A DNA stretch of 45,715 nucleotides, from NCBI GenBank assembly GCA_937950325.1, contig CALFDJ010000049.1, positions 1 to 45,715 of the forward strand, in the 5' to 3' direction. The notes below the pieces were generated by a model that had not been told where the DNA came from, made no database searches, and worked only from the letters and a program-made list of their open reading frames with translations. Below are positions 23,945 to 32,711 of the stretch, piece by piece. The first letter of the stretch is position 1, and the number at the start of each line of letters is the position of its first letter. Source of the stretch: an uncultured Collinsella sp. Its GTDB lineage: Bacteria; Actinomycetota; Coriobacteriia; Coriobacteriales; Coriobacteriaceae. The translations under genes and the position numbers were made by a program.

Positions 23945-25147
23945 ATGCAGATTACCTCAGGCCTGCCTGAAGGCTTTAATGCCGGTGCGTACGACATGAT
24001 CGTTGTCGGCGCCGGTTATGCCGGTGCCGTTTGCGCCCGCCGTCTTGCCGAAACCATCGGCTATCGTGTTGCCGTTTTGGAGCGCCGTAGCCACATTGCG
24101 GGCAATGCCTTCGACTGCACTGACGAGGCGGGAATCCTGGTCCACGAGTATGGTCCGCACATCTACCATACCTTTAACGAGCGCGTCCACAATTTCCTGT
24201 CGCGCTTTACCAAGTGGACGGACTACCAGCACAAGGTGCTCGCCAACATCAACGGTACCCTTATGCCCGTGCCCTTTAACCATGCGAGCCTCAAGCTCGC
24301 CTTTGGCGATGAGCGCGGCGAGGAACTGTACCAAAAGCTCGTGGAGACCTTTGGCAAGGACGTCAAGGTGCCCATCATGGAGCTGCGCAAGAAGAACGAC
24401 CCGGATCTTGCCGAGGTCGCCGATTACGTCTACGAGAACGTCTTTTTGCATTACACCATGAAGCAGTGGGGCCAGACGCCCGACCAGATCGACCCCTCGA
24501 TCACTGGCCGCGTTCCCGTCTTTGTGGGCGATGACGATCGCTACTTCCCGCAGGCTCCTTTCCAGGGCATGCCGCAGGATGGCTATACCGCGCTGTTCGA
24601 GCATATGCTCGATCACGATCTGATCGACGTATTCTGTGACGTAGACGCCCGTGACCTCTTTGAGATTGACGAGACTACCGTCAAGATCGACGGCAAGGTC
24701 TATGGTGGCGAGATCGTCTACACCGGTCCACTCGACGAGCTGTTCAACCTCGACCTGGGCGCGCTGCCGTACCGCACGCTCGATATGAAGTTCGAGACGC
24801 TCGATATGGACCAGTTCCAGCCTGTGGGCACCGTCAACTACACCACGAGCGAGGACTACACGCGCATCACCGAGTTCAAGAACATGACCGGTCAGGTCTT
24901 GCCCGGCAAGACCACCATCATGAAGGAGTACTCCAAGGCCTATACTCCCGGCTCGGGCGAGACGCCGTACTACGCTATCCTGGAGCCCGAGAACCGTGAG
25001 CTCTACGAGCGCTATCTTGAGCGTGTCCAGAACCTGACGAACTTCCACCCGGTGGGTCGTCTGGCCGAGTATCGTTACTACGATATGGACGCCGTGACCA
25101 ATTCCGCCCTCGATCTTTCGGATGAGATTATCGCCTGCCATGCATAA
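23945..25147 (+). CDS. glf: UDP-galactopyranose mutase
   Basis: 400 residues; AAGGAG 6 nt before the ATG. The Rossmann FAD motif is VVGAGYAGAVCARRLAE (about 21-37), followed by GNAFDCTDEAGILVHEYGPHIYHT, VPVFVGDDDRYFPQAPFQGMPQDGYT in part, and the UGM C-terminal ILEPENRELYERYLE. It interconverts UDP-Galp and UDP-Galf, using reduced FAD. It supplies galactofuranose for a surface glycan. The glycosyltransferase gene starts 8 bp inside its 3' end, so the two are translationally coupled. Confidence 0.96.
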   Translation: MQITSGLPEGFNAGAYDMIVVGAGYAGAVCARRLAETIGYRVAVLERRSHIAGNAFDCTDEAGILVHEYGPHIYHTFNERVHNFLSRFTKWTDYQHKVLANINGTLMPVPFNHASLKLAFGDERGEELYQKLVETFGKDVKVPIMELRKKNDPDLAEVADYVYENVFLHYTMKQWGQTPDQIDPSITGRVPVFVGDDDRYFPQAPFQGMPQDGYTALFEHMLDHDLIDVFCDVDARDLFEIDETTVKIDGKVYGGEIVYTGPLDELFNLDLGALPYRTLDMKFETLDMDQFQPVGTVNYTTSEDYTRITEFKNMTGQVLPGKTTIMKEYSKAYTPGSGETPYYAILEPENRELYERYLERVQNLTNFHPVGRLAEYRYYDMDAVTNSALDLSDEIIACHA

Positions 25148-26171
25148 AGTCATAACATTCGGTATTCCCTCGTATAACGCCGCCAAGGACATGGACCATT
25201 GCATCACCTCCATCTTGGAGGGGAGCAATTACGCCACCGATATCGAGATTATCGTGGTGGACGACGGCTCCAAGGACGAGACGGCCGCCAAGGCCGACGA
25301 GTGGGAGGCCCGTTATCCCGGTATCATCCGCGCGGTGCACCAGGAGAACGGCGGCCACGGTATTGCCGTCCTTTCGGGTCTGCGCGAGGCGCAGGGCACC
25401 TACTACAAGGTTGTCGACTCGGACGACTGGCTCGACGGTGCGGCACTTTCGACCATGCTGTCGATTCTGCGTGGCTTTGAGGAGCGCGACCAGCGCGTCG
25501 ACCTGTTTATCTCGAACTACGTGTACGAGAAGGTTTACGAGGGCACGCATACTGCTATTGGCTACAAGTTTGCCCTGCCGCGCAAAAAGATTTTCTCTTG
25601 GGACCAGATCGGGCACTTCCGTCCCGATCAGAACCTGCTCATGCACAGCCTGTGCTATCGCACCGATGTACTGCGCGAGTCCAATCTGCCTATGCCGGCA
25701 CACACGTTCTATGTGGATAATATCTACGCATACGTGCCGCTGCCGCGCTGCAAGACCATGTACTACGCCGACATCGACCTCTATCGCTACTTTATCGGTC
25801 GCGAGGGCCAGAGCGTCAATGAGGCCACGATGGTCAAGCGCCTGGGTCAGCAGTTCCGCGTAACGCGCATCATGATGGAATCGTTCCACCTGTACCAGGA
25901 CGTCGAGTCCTCGCGTCTGCGTTCGTACATGATGGGCTACTTCACCATGATGATGGCGATTTGCTCGGTGCTCACCAAGCTTTCCGAGGAAGATTGTGCC
26001 GATGAGCGCCTGAAGACGCTGTGGAAGGACCTGAAAGAGTACGACGAGCGCATGTATCGTCGCGCTCGCTACGGCGTGGTCGGATTCTTTACCAACTTGC
26101 GTGGACGGGCCGGAGACAAAACCACACTCGGCCTATACCATCTTGCCTCAAAGATCTTCAAATTCAACTAA
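25140..26171 (+). CDS. Family 2 glycosyltransferase
   Basis: 343 residues from ATG 25140, overlapping glf by 8 bp; the in-frame start at 25122 would overlap glf further. GT-A fold: ITFGIPSYNAAKDMDHCI, IIVVDDGSKDETA and VVDSDDWLDGAAL (the DxD-type metal site) in the first 115 residues. The C-terminal part has acceptor-domain features including FYVDNIYAYVPL. The coupling to glf suggests it transfers Galf or builds the Galf-containing glycan. This is inference; a glucosyl or galactosyl donor is possible. Confidence 0.88.
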   Translation: MHKVITFGIPSYNAAKDMDHCITSILEGSNYATDIEIIVVDDGSKDETAAKADEWEARYPGIIRAVHQENGGHGIAVLSGLREAQGTYYKVVDSDDWLDGAALSTMLSILRGFEERDQRVDLFISNYVYEKVYEGTHTAIGYKFALPRKKIFSWDQIGHFRPDQNLLMHSLCYRTDVLRESNLPMPAHTFYVDNIYAYVPLPRCKTMYYADIDLYRYFIGREGQSVNEATMVKRLGQQFRVTRIMMESFHLYQDVESSRLRSYMMGYFTMMMAICSVLTKLSEEDCADERLKTLWKDLKEYDERMYRRARYGVVGFFTNLRGRAGDKTTLGLYHLASKIFKFN

Positions 26172-26203
26172 CTGTTGAGTAATCGCTGCTGATAGGTTGA
26201 CTG

Positions 26204-26313
26204 GGCCCCTTGGCCTTTAGTTTGCTACTGCGAACAGTCCTGCTCGCACGGAAAGCACATTAAGTGCTTTCCGGCTCGTGCGGAACTTGTATCAAACTAA
26301 AGGCCAAGGGGCC
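26204..26313. repeat. Nested long inverted repeat after the glycosyltransferase gene
   Basis: The outer perfect 21-bp arms are 26204-26224 (begins GGCCCCTTGGCC) and 26293-26313. Inside are CGCAC/GTGCG and a perfect GGAAAGCAC/GTGCTTTCC stem (about 26250-26272) with an ATTAA loop. TTTGCTA follows on the plus side. It may terminate the glf operon. Confidence 0.85.
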
Positions 26314-26406
26314 TTTGCTATAAGAATCGATTGTCAGGTTATTTGAATTTGAAGATCTTAGACGCGCGGTACACAGGGGCCTGGGCTGAAAAGATTTTAG
26401 TTGGTA

Positions 26407-26535
26407 GTCGGTCGGAGACGGGCGGGCGTTACGTTTGTCGCGAGTTCCGCATGCAAAGAAGGCCACTTAATGTGGCCTTCGTCTTGCATAGGACTGTAGA
26501 GCACCAAACGTAATGCCCGCCCGCCTCCGACCGAC
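26407..26535. repeat. Second nested long inverted repeat, upstream of the P1 peptidase stop
   Basis: The outer 31-bp arms 26407-26437 (begins GTCGGTCGGAGACGGG) and 26505-26535 have two mismatches. Inside are ATGCAA/TTGCAT and a perfect GAAGGCCAC/GTGGCCTTC stem with a TTAAT loop. Its sequence is unrelated to the element 94 bp to its left. It lies 12 bp after the P1 peptidase stop (minus). The 375-bp gap 26172-26546 holds these two elements and no gene that I can see. Confidence 0.85.
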
Positions 26536-26546
26536 GGTCGAGTGGA

Positions 26547-27548
26547 CTACTTCGCGGCGCCGGGGATGCCGTGGGAGGTTTTGGCGGTTTTGGCTCCGTT
26601 TACGATGGCGGTCTGTAGGGCCCTTACGGCGAGCATGCCCAGCAGGTCTAGGGGTACGGCGGCGCTTGCCTGGGTACCTAGTTTGCCGCTGGCGAGGGTG
26701 TAGATGGTGTCTCCGTCGTTGGTGGTGTGTGTGGGGCGGATGGCGTGCGCATAGGCGTCTGCGGCCATCTGGGAGACCTTGGTGGCCTGAGCCTTGGTGA
26801 GCTCAACGTTGGTGACGATGCAGCTGATGGTGGTGTTGGTGCGGTCGAGTGGCATTTGCATGGAGCCGGCGGCGGCAAAGGCTGCGAGCTCCATGTCGAC
26901 GATCTGGTCGCTATCGGCTGCGGCGCGCATGCCAGCGACCCATTCACCGGTGAAGGGGTCGACGATATTGCCGCAGGCGTTGACCGAGACCACGGCACCC
27001 ACCTTAACAGGGCCGAGTGCCACGGCGGCAGCGCCTAGGCCGGCCTTCATGCAGGTGGCGGGGCCCATGAGCTTACCTACGGTGGCACCGGTGCCGGCAC
27101 CTGCATTGCCCTGCTCGAGCGTGGTGGGGGTGTTGTCGAGTGCTTCGCGCACGGCGGAGATGCCAGCCTCAATGTCGGGGCGTACGGTGGGGTCGCCAAA
27201 GGCGAGGTCGAAGATGCAGCTAGAGCACACGATGGGCACCTGCGTGGGGCCGACGGGCAAGCCGATGCCGCGGCTCTCGAGCTCGCGGGCGACGCCGCTC
27301 GCGGCCTCCAGACCAAAGGCTGATCCGCCCGAAAGGCAGACGGCGTGGACCTTGTCCACGGTGTTCTCGGGACGCAGCAGGTCGGTCTCGCGCGATGCCG
27401 GGGCACCGCCGCGAACGTCAACACCGCCGGTGGCGCCCTCGGGTGCCACGATTACGGTGCAACCGGTGCCGGCCTCCTCGTCCGTATAGTTGCCATAGCA
27501 AAAGCCATCGACATCGCAGACGTCAATGGCCTCGAGCAGTGTATCCAT
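26547..27548 (-). CDS. P1-family peptidase (DmpA/BapA-like Ntn hydrolase)
   Basis: 333 residues; GGAG 7 nt before ATG 27548. Family features are AGTGCTVIVAPEGATGGVDVRGGAP, VCLSGGSAFGLEAASG, GTGATVGKLMG and the self-cleavage region NTTISCIVTN, whose Thr after Asn is the predicted new N-terminal nucleophile. Members cleave N-terminal residues from small peptides or beta-peptides, or act on cyclic amide oligomers. It is cytoplasmic with no signal peptide. TACAAT on the minus strand at 27618-27613 is a good -10 candidate 65 bp upstream. Confidence 0.9.
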   Translation of the reverse strand: MDTLLEAIDVCDVDGFCYGNYTDEEAGTGCTVIVAPEGATGGVDVRGGAPASRETDLLRPENTVDKVHAVCLSGGSAFGLEAASGVARELESRGIGLPVGPTQVPIVCSSCIFDLAFGDPTVRPDIEAGISAVREALDNTPTTLEQGNAGAGTGATVGKLMGPATCMKAGLGAAAVALGPVKVGAVVSVNACGNIVDPFTGEWVAGMRAAADSDQIVDMELAAFAAAGSMQMPLDRTNTTISCIVTNVELTKAQATKVSQMAADAYAHAIRPTHTTNDGDTIYTLASGKLGTQASAAVPLDLLGMLAVRALQTAIVNGAKTAKTSHGIPGAAK

Positions 27549-27612
27549 GTTTAACTCCTATCGGTTTTCCGCCGCGCCTTGTGCCCGGTCGGGATCCGTA
27601 CGGTACGCCAAA

Positions 27613-27618
27613 ATTGTA
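27613..27618 (-). promoter_or_regulatory. -10 element for the P1 peptidase
   Basis: TACAAT on the minus strand, 65 bp upstream of ATG 27548, in the short gap after maf. No clear -35. Confidence 0.4.
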
Positions 27619-27649
27619 GGCGCCGGGGGATACCCAGCGCCAGATGCAA

Positions 27650-28231
27650 TTACGAGAGTTTTTGAATCGCGCGCGCGACGCGGGCGATGGGTAGGCCCAC
27701 CACGTTATAGAAGTCGCCCGAAATATCGTGCACGAGCATGCGTCCTCCTGTGCCCTGAATGCCGTAGGCGCCGGCCTTGTCCATGGGCTCACCCGAGGCG
27801 ACGTAGTGCTCGATCTGCTCGTCGGTGAGCTCGTAGAACGTCACGTCGGTCACATCGACAAAGGACAGGCTTTCGGCGGCATGCGGGGCGGCCGTATCGC
27901 CTGCCTTAACGATGCAGACGCCGGTTGCGACCTGGTGCGTGCGGCCCGAAAGCTCACGGAGCATAGTGCGCGCCTCGTCCTCGGTTGCCGGCTTGCCCAG
28001 AATCTTGCCGTCAAAGGTGACGATGGTGTCGGCCGCGACCGTCAGCTCATTGGGCTCGGCATACTCGGCAGCAACGGCAGCCGCCTTGGCGCGTGCCAAG
28101 CGCTCGACAAGCGTGAGCGGGGCCTCGCCATCAAAGGGCGTTTCGTCGATATCCGCGGGAATCACGCGAATGTTGTAGCCTGCCTCGCGCATCAGCTCTA
28201 TGCGGCGCGGCGATTGCGAAGCCAAAATCAT
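27650..28231 (-). CDS. maf: Maf/HAM1-like nucleotide pyrophosphatase
   Basis: 193 residues. MILASQSPRRIELMREAG is the Maf N-terminal nucleotide-binding signature, followed by ADTIVTFDGKILGKP, SGRTHQVATGV, YGIQGTGG and the C-terminal VVGLPI. It hydrolyses dTTP/UTP or modified nucleotides to monophosphates. Its ATG overlaps the TGA of the DJ-1 gene by ATGA, indicating translational coupling. Confidence 0.95.
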   Translation of the reverse strand: MILASQSPRRIELMREAGYNIRVIPADIDETPFDGEAPLTLVERLARAKAAAVAAEYAEPNELTVAADTIVTFDGKILGKPATEDEARTMLRELSGRTHQVATGVCIVKAGDTAAPHAAESLSFVDVTDVTFYELTDEQIEHYVASGEPMDKAGAYGIQGTGGRMLVHDISGDFYNVVGLPIARVARAIQKLS

Positions 28232-28770
28232 AGTTGGATGCCCTCGGCGACCTTCTCGACGGCCTTGTCGCCGGCGAGCGTGCGCAGCAGCTCCAATGCA
28301 AAGGGGAGGGACTGTGCCATGCCGCTGGCAGTGATGATGTTGCCGTCTTGCGTGACCTTCTCGCCGGTATAGGCGCCTTCGGGGAAGCTTTTCTCAAAGC
28401 CAGGGAAGCACGTGGCATGGCGCCCCTCGAGCAGGTCGAGCTCGCCCAGGATAAACGGGGCGGCGCAGATGGCGGCGACGTGCTTGGTTGCGGCGAACTC
28501 GCAGACCACGTCGCAGACGCGCTGATCTGCGCGCAGGTTGGTGGCACCGGGCAGGCCGCCGGGCAGCACGACGCAGTCGTACTCGTCAAAGTTGATCTCA
28601 TCAAAGAGCGCATCGCAGGTCACGGGGATCTGCAGCGAGCTTACGACCTCGCGCGTGGGCATGATCGAGACGGGCGTGGCACGCACGCCGCCGCGACGCA
28701 TGACATCGACCATGGTCAAGCATTCAATAGTTTCAAAGCCATCGGCGGCGAGAACGGCAACGCTGGGCAT
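28228..28770 (-). CDS. DJ-1/PfpI family protein
   Basis: 180 residues from ATG 28770, preceded by AAAGGAACCCTC; an ATG at 28794 is upstream but lacks this. Family features are VAVLAADGFETIECLTMVDVMRR, VVLPGGLPGATNLR and the nucleophile elbow AAICAAPFILGE, with Cys in the DJ-1 position. Members are glyoxalases/deglycases, chaperones or peptidase-like proteins; the precise activity is unknown. It is the first gene of a two-gene unit with maf. Confidence 0.9.
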   Translation of the reverse strand: MPSVAVLAADGFETIECLTMVDVMRRGGVRATPVSIMPTREVVSSLQIPVTCDALFDEINFDEYDCVVLPGGLPGATNLRADQRVCDVVCEFAATKHVAAICAAPFILGELDLLEGRHATCFPGFEKSFPEGAYTGEKVTQDGNIITASGMAQSLPFALELLRTLAGDKAVEKVAEGIQL

Positions 28771-28875
28771 GAGGGTTCCTTTCATAGGCGGCATACAATT
28801 AGCCGTCTTATACCCCGAAGACCTCCGCTTGCCACGCTCGATTTCCCAATGATTTTCTGAGCAATGATTAAGCGG

Positions 28876-30189
28876 CTAGTTGCGCCTAAGGTGGACGACG
28901 GTCTCGCAGTGGAAGGTTTGTGGGAACAGGTCGACTGGCGTGATCTTTACGGGGGAGAAGGTGCCTTCTTCGACAAAGCGTTTGAGATCGCGCGCCAGGG
29001 TGGCCGGGTCGCAGCTCACGTAGGCGACATCGCGGGCACTCGTGCTGGCGATAAGGCCGATCGCCTCGGGGGCGAGGCCTGCGCGCGGCGGGTCGACCAC
29101 CAAGATGTCGGCATCCTGGTCGGGGAACTCGCGCACCGCGTCTCCGCCAATGACGTCGACGTTATCAAGCTTGTTGATTTCCAGGTTACGGTGTAGATCG
29201 CGCACGGCGGGGCCGTAGGCCTCGACGGCAGCGACAAAGTCGCAGCGGCGGGCGAGCGGCAGGGTAAAGGTGCCGGCACCGCAGTACAGGTCCACGGCAA
29301 GCTCGTCTTCCTGCGGGTCGAGCGCTTCCATGACAAGATCGATCAAAATCTCGGCACCCTTGGTGTTGACCTGGAAAAAAGACGGGGCAGACAAGCGCAT
29401 CTGATCCTCGGCGATATTCTCGGTCCATGAGCCCTCTCCGGCGAGCATTTCGACCTTGGAGACACGGCGGGCCTTCTTTTCGCCCTTGCTCATCACGCGT
29501 ACGATGCTCGTAGGATGAGCGGCGTCCGCCAGCACGCGGGAGACCTGCGAGCGCGGAAAAGAGCCTGTGGGCGTCCAGAGTGCGACCTCGAGTGCCTTGG
29601 TGCGGCGCGATGCGCGAATGCCCACGCGTTCGAGCCCCAAGTCATGGCTGCCGCTTAGATAGTTGAGTGCGCCGACGACCGATTTGAGTGCCTTCGGGAA
29701 GCGCTTATCGAACAGCGGACACATATCGACGGTCACGATTTTGCTGGGGTCGACACCGTGCATGCCAAGGCGCACGCGACCGTTGACGACGGTCGGTTCG
29801 AGCTCGATTTTATTGCGGTAGCCCCAGTCGTCCTTGGTGTGGCAGATGGGCTGTACCAACTCATCTGCCAGCTCAGGAGCGAACTTGCCGATGCGCTCGA
29901 GCGTGGAGCGCAGGTTTTGCTCCTTGGCGGCGAGCTGTGCCGTGCGTGAGAGATTGCCCCACGAGCAGCCGCCGCAGATGCCCACGAAGGGGCAGGGAGG
30001 CTGAATGCGATTGGGGCTTGGCTCCAGAATCTCGGTGGTGCGGGCGCGCATGAATGACTTGCCGTCCTGTACGACCTCGGCCTCGACGGTGTCGCCTGCC
30101 ACGGCACCCTGCACAAAGACGGCCTTGCCGTTGTCGGCGTGCGCCAGCCCGTCGGCGCCGTAGGTCATCGATTCTATAGTGAGCTTCAT
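28876..30189 (-). CDS. rlmD: 23S rRNA (uracil-C5)-methyltransferase RlmD/RumA-like
   Basis: 437 residues from ATG 30189, with GGCAGGAAT just upstream; ATG 30225 would add 12 residues. An N-terminal TRAM domain (KLTIESMTYGADGLA) is followed by Fe-S cysteines in CPFVGICGGCSWG. The SAM-binding part has DLYCGAGTFTLPLA, the catalytic DPPRAGL and SCDPATLARDL, and a final FPQTFHCETVVHL. It methylates uridine in 23S rRNA. Whether the target is U1939, U747 or both cannot be read from sequence. Confidence 0.93.
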   Translation of the reverse strand: MKLTIESMTYGADGLAHADNGKAVFVQGAVAGDTVEAEVVQDGKSFMRARTTEILEPSPNRIQPPCPFVGICGGCSWGNLSRTAQLAAKEQNLRSTLERIGKFAPELADELVQPICHTKDDWGYRNKIELEPTVVNGRVRLGMHGVDPSKIVTVDMCPLFDKRFPKALKSVVGALNYLSGSHDLGLERVGIRASRRTKALEVALWTPTGSFPRSQVSRVLADAAHPTSIVRVMSKGEKKARRVSKVEMLAGEGSWTENIAEDQMRLSAPSFFQVNTKGAEILIDLVMEALDPQEDELAVDLYCGAGTFTLPLARRCDFVAAVEAYGPAVRDLHRNLEINKLDNVDVIGGDAVREFPDQDADILVVDPPRAGLAPEAIGLIASTSARDVAYVSCDPATLARDLKRFVEEGTFSPVKITPVDLFPQTFHCETVVHLRRN

Positions 30190-30237
30190 ATTCCTGCCTG
30201 TCATTCGCGTTGTTGTTCGCACCATGGTAGCAGGGAA

Positions 30238-30279
30238 AAGCGCCCCGCATCCGAGGCTTTCCTCAAATGCGGGGCGCTT
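30238..30279. terminator. Terminator of ppk
   Basis: Perfect 13-bp arms AAGCGCCCCGCAT (30238-30250) and ATGCGGGGCGCTT (30267-30279). On the minus strand a CTTTTCC follows. It lies 24 bp past the ppk stop at 30303. Confidence 0.85.
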
Positions 30280-30302
30280 CTACAAACTGCTTCTACAAAC
30301 GA

Positions 30303-32711
30303 CTATTTCGTCTTGCCGGTAATGAGCGTCTTAAGACCCAGGCCGATCAGACCCAGGCCCATGCGCACGCGGCCGGGGCGATGGCGCTCGATGGCCTTGG
30401 TCTTGCCAGCGGGCTTATCGCGACGGGCGCTCGTCTCGGGTGCGGGCTTGGTGACCTGCGGATCGGGCTGAGGTGCAGGTGCAGACTCGGGCTCAATGAC
30501 GGTCGCCTGGACCTCTTGGACCTTGGGTGCTACTGGCTGCGGCTCGGCCTCGGAGGCAGGTTCCGCCTCAATGACGGGCCCGGGCGCGGCCTCGGCGTTG
30601 CGATAGGCGCGCTCCAGCAGGGCTTCCTGTGAGTTGAAGGGTTTCTCACCCTCTGCACGCTCCACGGGGACCCAGGTGCCGTCGCTCGTGAGGCTGCGGG
30701 CCTTCACGTTGTCGCGCAGCTGCATGCCCATGTACTCGTGCACCAGGGCGCGGCAGGTGGGGTCGAGCACGGGGAAGGCAATCTCCACGCGGTGCTCGGT
30801 GTTGCGCGTCATCATGTCTGCCGAGCTCAGGTAAATCATGTCCGAGTCCACGCCGAAAGCATAGACGCGCGCGTGCTCCAAAAAGCGTCCGACGATGGAG
30901 CGGACATGCACGTTCTCGGTCTTGCCCGGAACACCGGGCTTGAGGCACGAGATGCCTCGGATGATCATGTCTACGCGAACGCCGGCACACGATGCCTCGG
31001 CGATCTTGTCGATAACCTCGCGGTCGGTCAGCGAGTTGAGCTTAAAGAACACGCGGGCGGGCTCGCCGGCAAGGGCGCGCTGGATCTCGCGGTCAAGCCC
31101 GCGCATGATGAGCGGTTTCAGTCCGACGGGCGCCACACCCAGGAAGCGGTAGTCGCCGCGCAGGTTGCCCAGCGACAGGTTGCGGAAGAACAGGTTGGCG
31201 TCCTCGCCGATGCCGGGATGGGCTGTCATGAGCATAAAGTCGCTGTAGAGTTTGGCCGTCTTCTCGTTAAAGTTGCCGGTGCCCAAAAGTGTGAGGCGCG
31301 TTAGCGCCATGCCCTCGCGATAGGTGAGCTGGCAGATCTTTGAGTGGCATTTAAAGCCCTCGGAACCATAGATGACGGTGCAGCCGGCCTCTTCCAGGCG
31401 CTCGGCCCACTCGATGTTGTTCTGCTCGTCAAAGCGTGCGCGGAGCTCCATGAGCACCGTGACCTCTTTGCCGTTCTCGGCAGCATCGATCAGCGACTCG
31501 CATAGGCGGCTCTGCTTGGCCACGCGGTAGAGCGTGATGCGCAACGAGATGCACTCGGGGTCGTAGGCTGCTTCGTGCACCAGGTCCAAGAACGGGTTCA
31601 TGGCCTCGTAAGGGTAGAAGAGCAGCTTGTCGTGCTGCAGCACCTGCTCGCGGATGGAGCGGGTCATGTCGATGGTGGGATTGGGCTGCGGCTTAAACGG
31701 CGTAAAGAGCAGCTCGTTGCGCAGGTGCTCGGGAATCTTGCCCTCAATGCCAAAGACGTAGCCCAGGTTGAGCGGGATATCGCAGGTAAAGACCGAGCGA
31801 CGCGAAAGCTCGAGCGCCTTGCGGATAGTCTTGAGCGTCGCCTTCTCGAGCGATCCCGAGACCGCGAGCACTACCGGCTGCAGGCGCAGGCGCTTCTTGA
31901 GAATGCGCTTCATGTGCTGGCGGTAGTCCTCTTCCTCCTCGACGCCCTCGCCGTCCGGATCGATGTCAGCGTTGCGGGTGACGCGGATCAGCGCACGATC
32001 CAGCGGCTTATAGGAGCCAAAGCAGCTGTCCAGGCAGGCGAGGATGAGGTCCTCGAGCAAGATGTAGGAGTAGGTGCCGGTGGGCGAGGGGATCTCGACC
32101 ACGCGGTTCATCGAGGCGGGAATCTCGATAAGGCCCAGCAGGCTCTCCTCGTCGGTGGCACCGTCCAGACCACAGGCCAGATAGAGCGCGCCATTGCGCA
32201 GGTTGGGGAAGGGGTGGCGAGGATCGATGACCAGCGGCGAGATGACCGGTGACACGTAGGCCTGGAAGTAGCGGGTTACAAAGGTGCGCTCCTCGGGCGT
32301 AAGCGAATCGATGCGGGCGCGGTGAACGCCCAAGGTGTCGAGCTTGCCCTCGATGCTCTTAAAGATGGACTCCCAACGGGTAAGGAGCCCGGGCATTTCG
32401 GCCATGACAGCATCGACCTGTTCGGAGGCGGTCATATTGCTCTTGTTGTCGACAGGTTGTTTTTTGAGCTCCGCCAGATCGGACAGGCCGCCCACGCGCA
32501 CCATAAGGAACTCGTCGAGGTTGGACTCGAAGATCGAGACGAACTTTAGTCGCTCGAATAACGGAACGGTTTCGTCGAAGGCTTCGTCGAGCACGCGGTT
32601 GTCAAAGCGTAGCCAGCTGAGCTCTCGGTTTTGCGTGTACGAGAAGTCGCGCGGCGGTTTGCGCAGCTTTGCGGCGGCTTGCTTCTTTTCGATTTTGCTC
32701 GGCATATGCAT
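30303..32711 (-). CDS. ppk: Polyphosphate kinase 1 with Pro/Glu-rich C-terminal tail
   Basis: About 802 residues from ATG 32711 (ATG 32705 is equally possible; no strong RBS). N-terminal domain: NRELSWLRFDNRVLDEA. Head domain: SNLDEFLMVRVGG. Catalytic region: RITLYRVAK, LMELRARFDEQNNIEWAERLEEAG, and the phosphorylated His in FKCHSKICQLTYRE, then LGTGNFNEKTAKLYSDF. It forms polyP from ATP reversibly, usually membrane-associated. PPK1 usually ends near residue 690; here about 110 extra residues rich in Pro, Glu, Ala and Val end in a basic KTKAIERHRPGRVRMG segment and a short hydrophobic LGLIGLGLKTL helix. Confidence 0.95.
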   Translation of the reverse strand: MHMPSKIEKKQAAAKLRKPPRDFSYTQNRELSWLRFDNRVLDEAFDETVPLFERLKFVSIFESNLDEFLMVRVGGLSDLAELKKQPVDNKSNMTASEQVDAVMAEMPGLLTRWESIFKSIEGKLDTLGVHRARIDSLTPEERTFVTRYFQAYVSPVISPLVIDPRHPFPNLRNGALYLACGLDGATDEESLLGLIEIPASMNRVVEIPSPTGTYSYILLEDLILACLDSCFGSYKPLDRALIRVTRNADIDPDGEGVEEEEDYRQHMKRILKKRLRLQPVVLAVSGSLEKATLKTIRKALELSRRSVFTCDIPLNLGYVFGIEGKIPEHLRNELLFTPFKPQPNPTIDMTRSIREQVLQHDKLLFYPYEAMNPFLDLVHEAAYDPECISLRITLYRVAKQSRLCESLIDAAENGKEVTVLMELRARFDEQNNIEWAERLEEAGCTVIYGSEGFKCHSKICQLTYREGMALTRLTLLGTGNFNEKTAKLYSDFMLMTAHPGIGEDANLFFRNLSLGNLRGDYRFLGVAPVGLKPLIMRGLDREIQRALAGEPARVFFKLNSLTDREVIDKIAEASCAGVRVDMIIRGISCLKPGVPGKTENVHVRSIVGRFLEHARVYAFGVDSDMIYLSSADMMTRNTEHRVEIAFPVLDPTCRALVHEYMGMQLRDNVKARSLTSDGTWVPVERAEGEKPFNSQEALLERAYRNAEAAPGPVIEAEPASEAEPQPVAPKVQEVQATVIEPESAPAPQPDPQVTKPAPETSARRDKPAGKTKAIERHRPGRVRMGLGLIGLGLKTLITGKTK

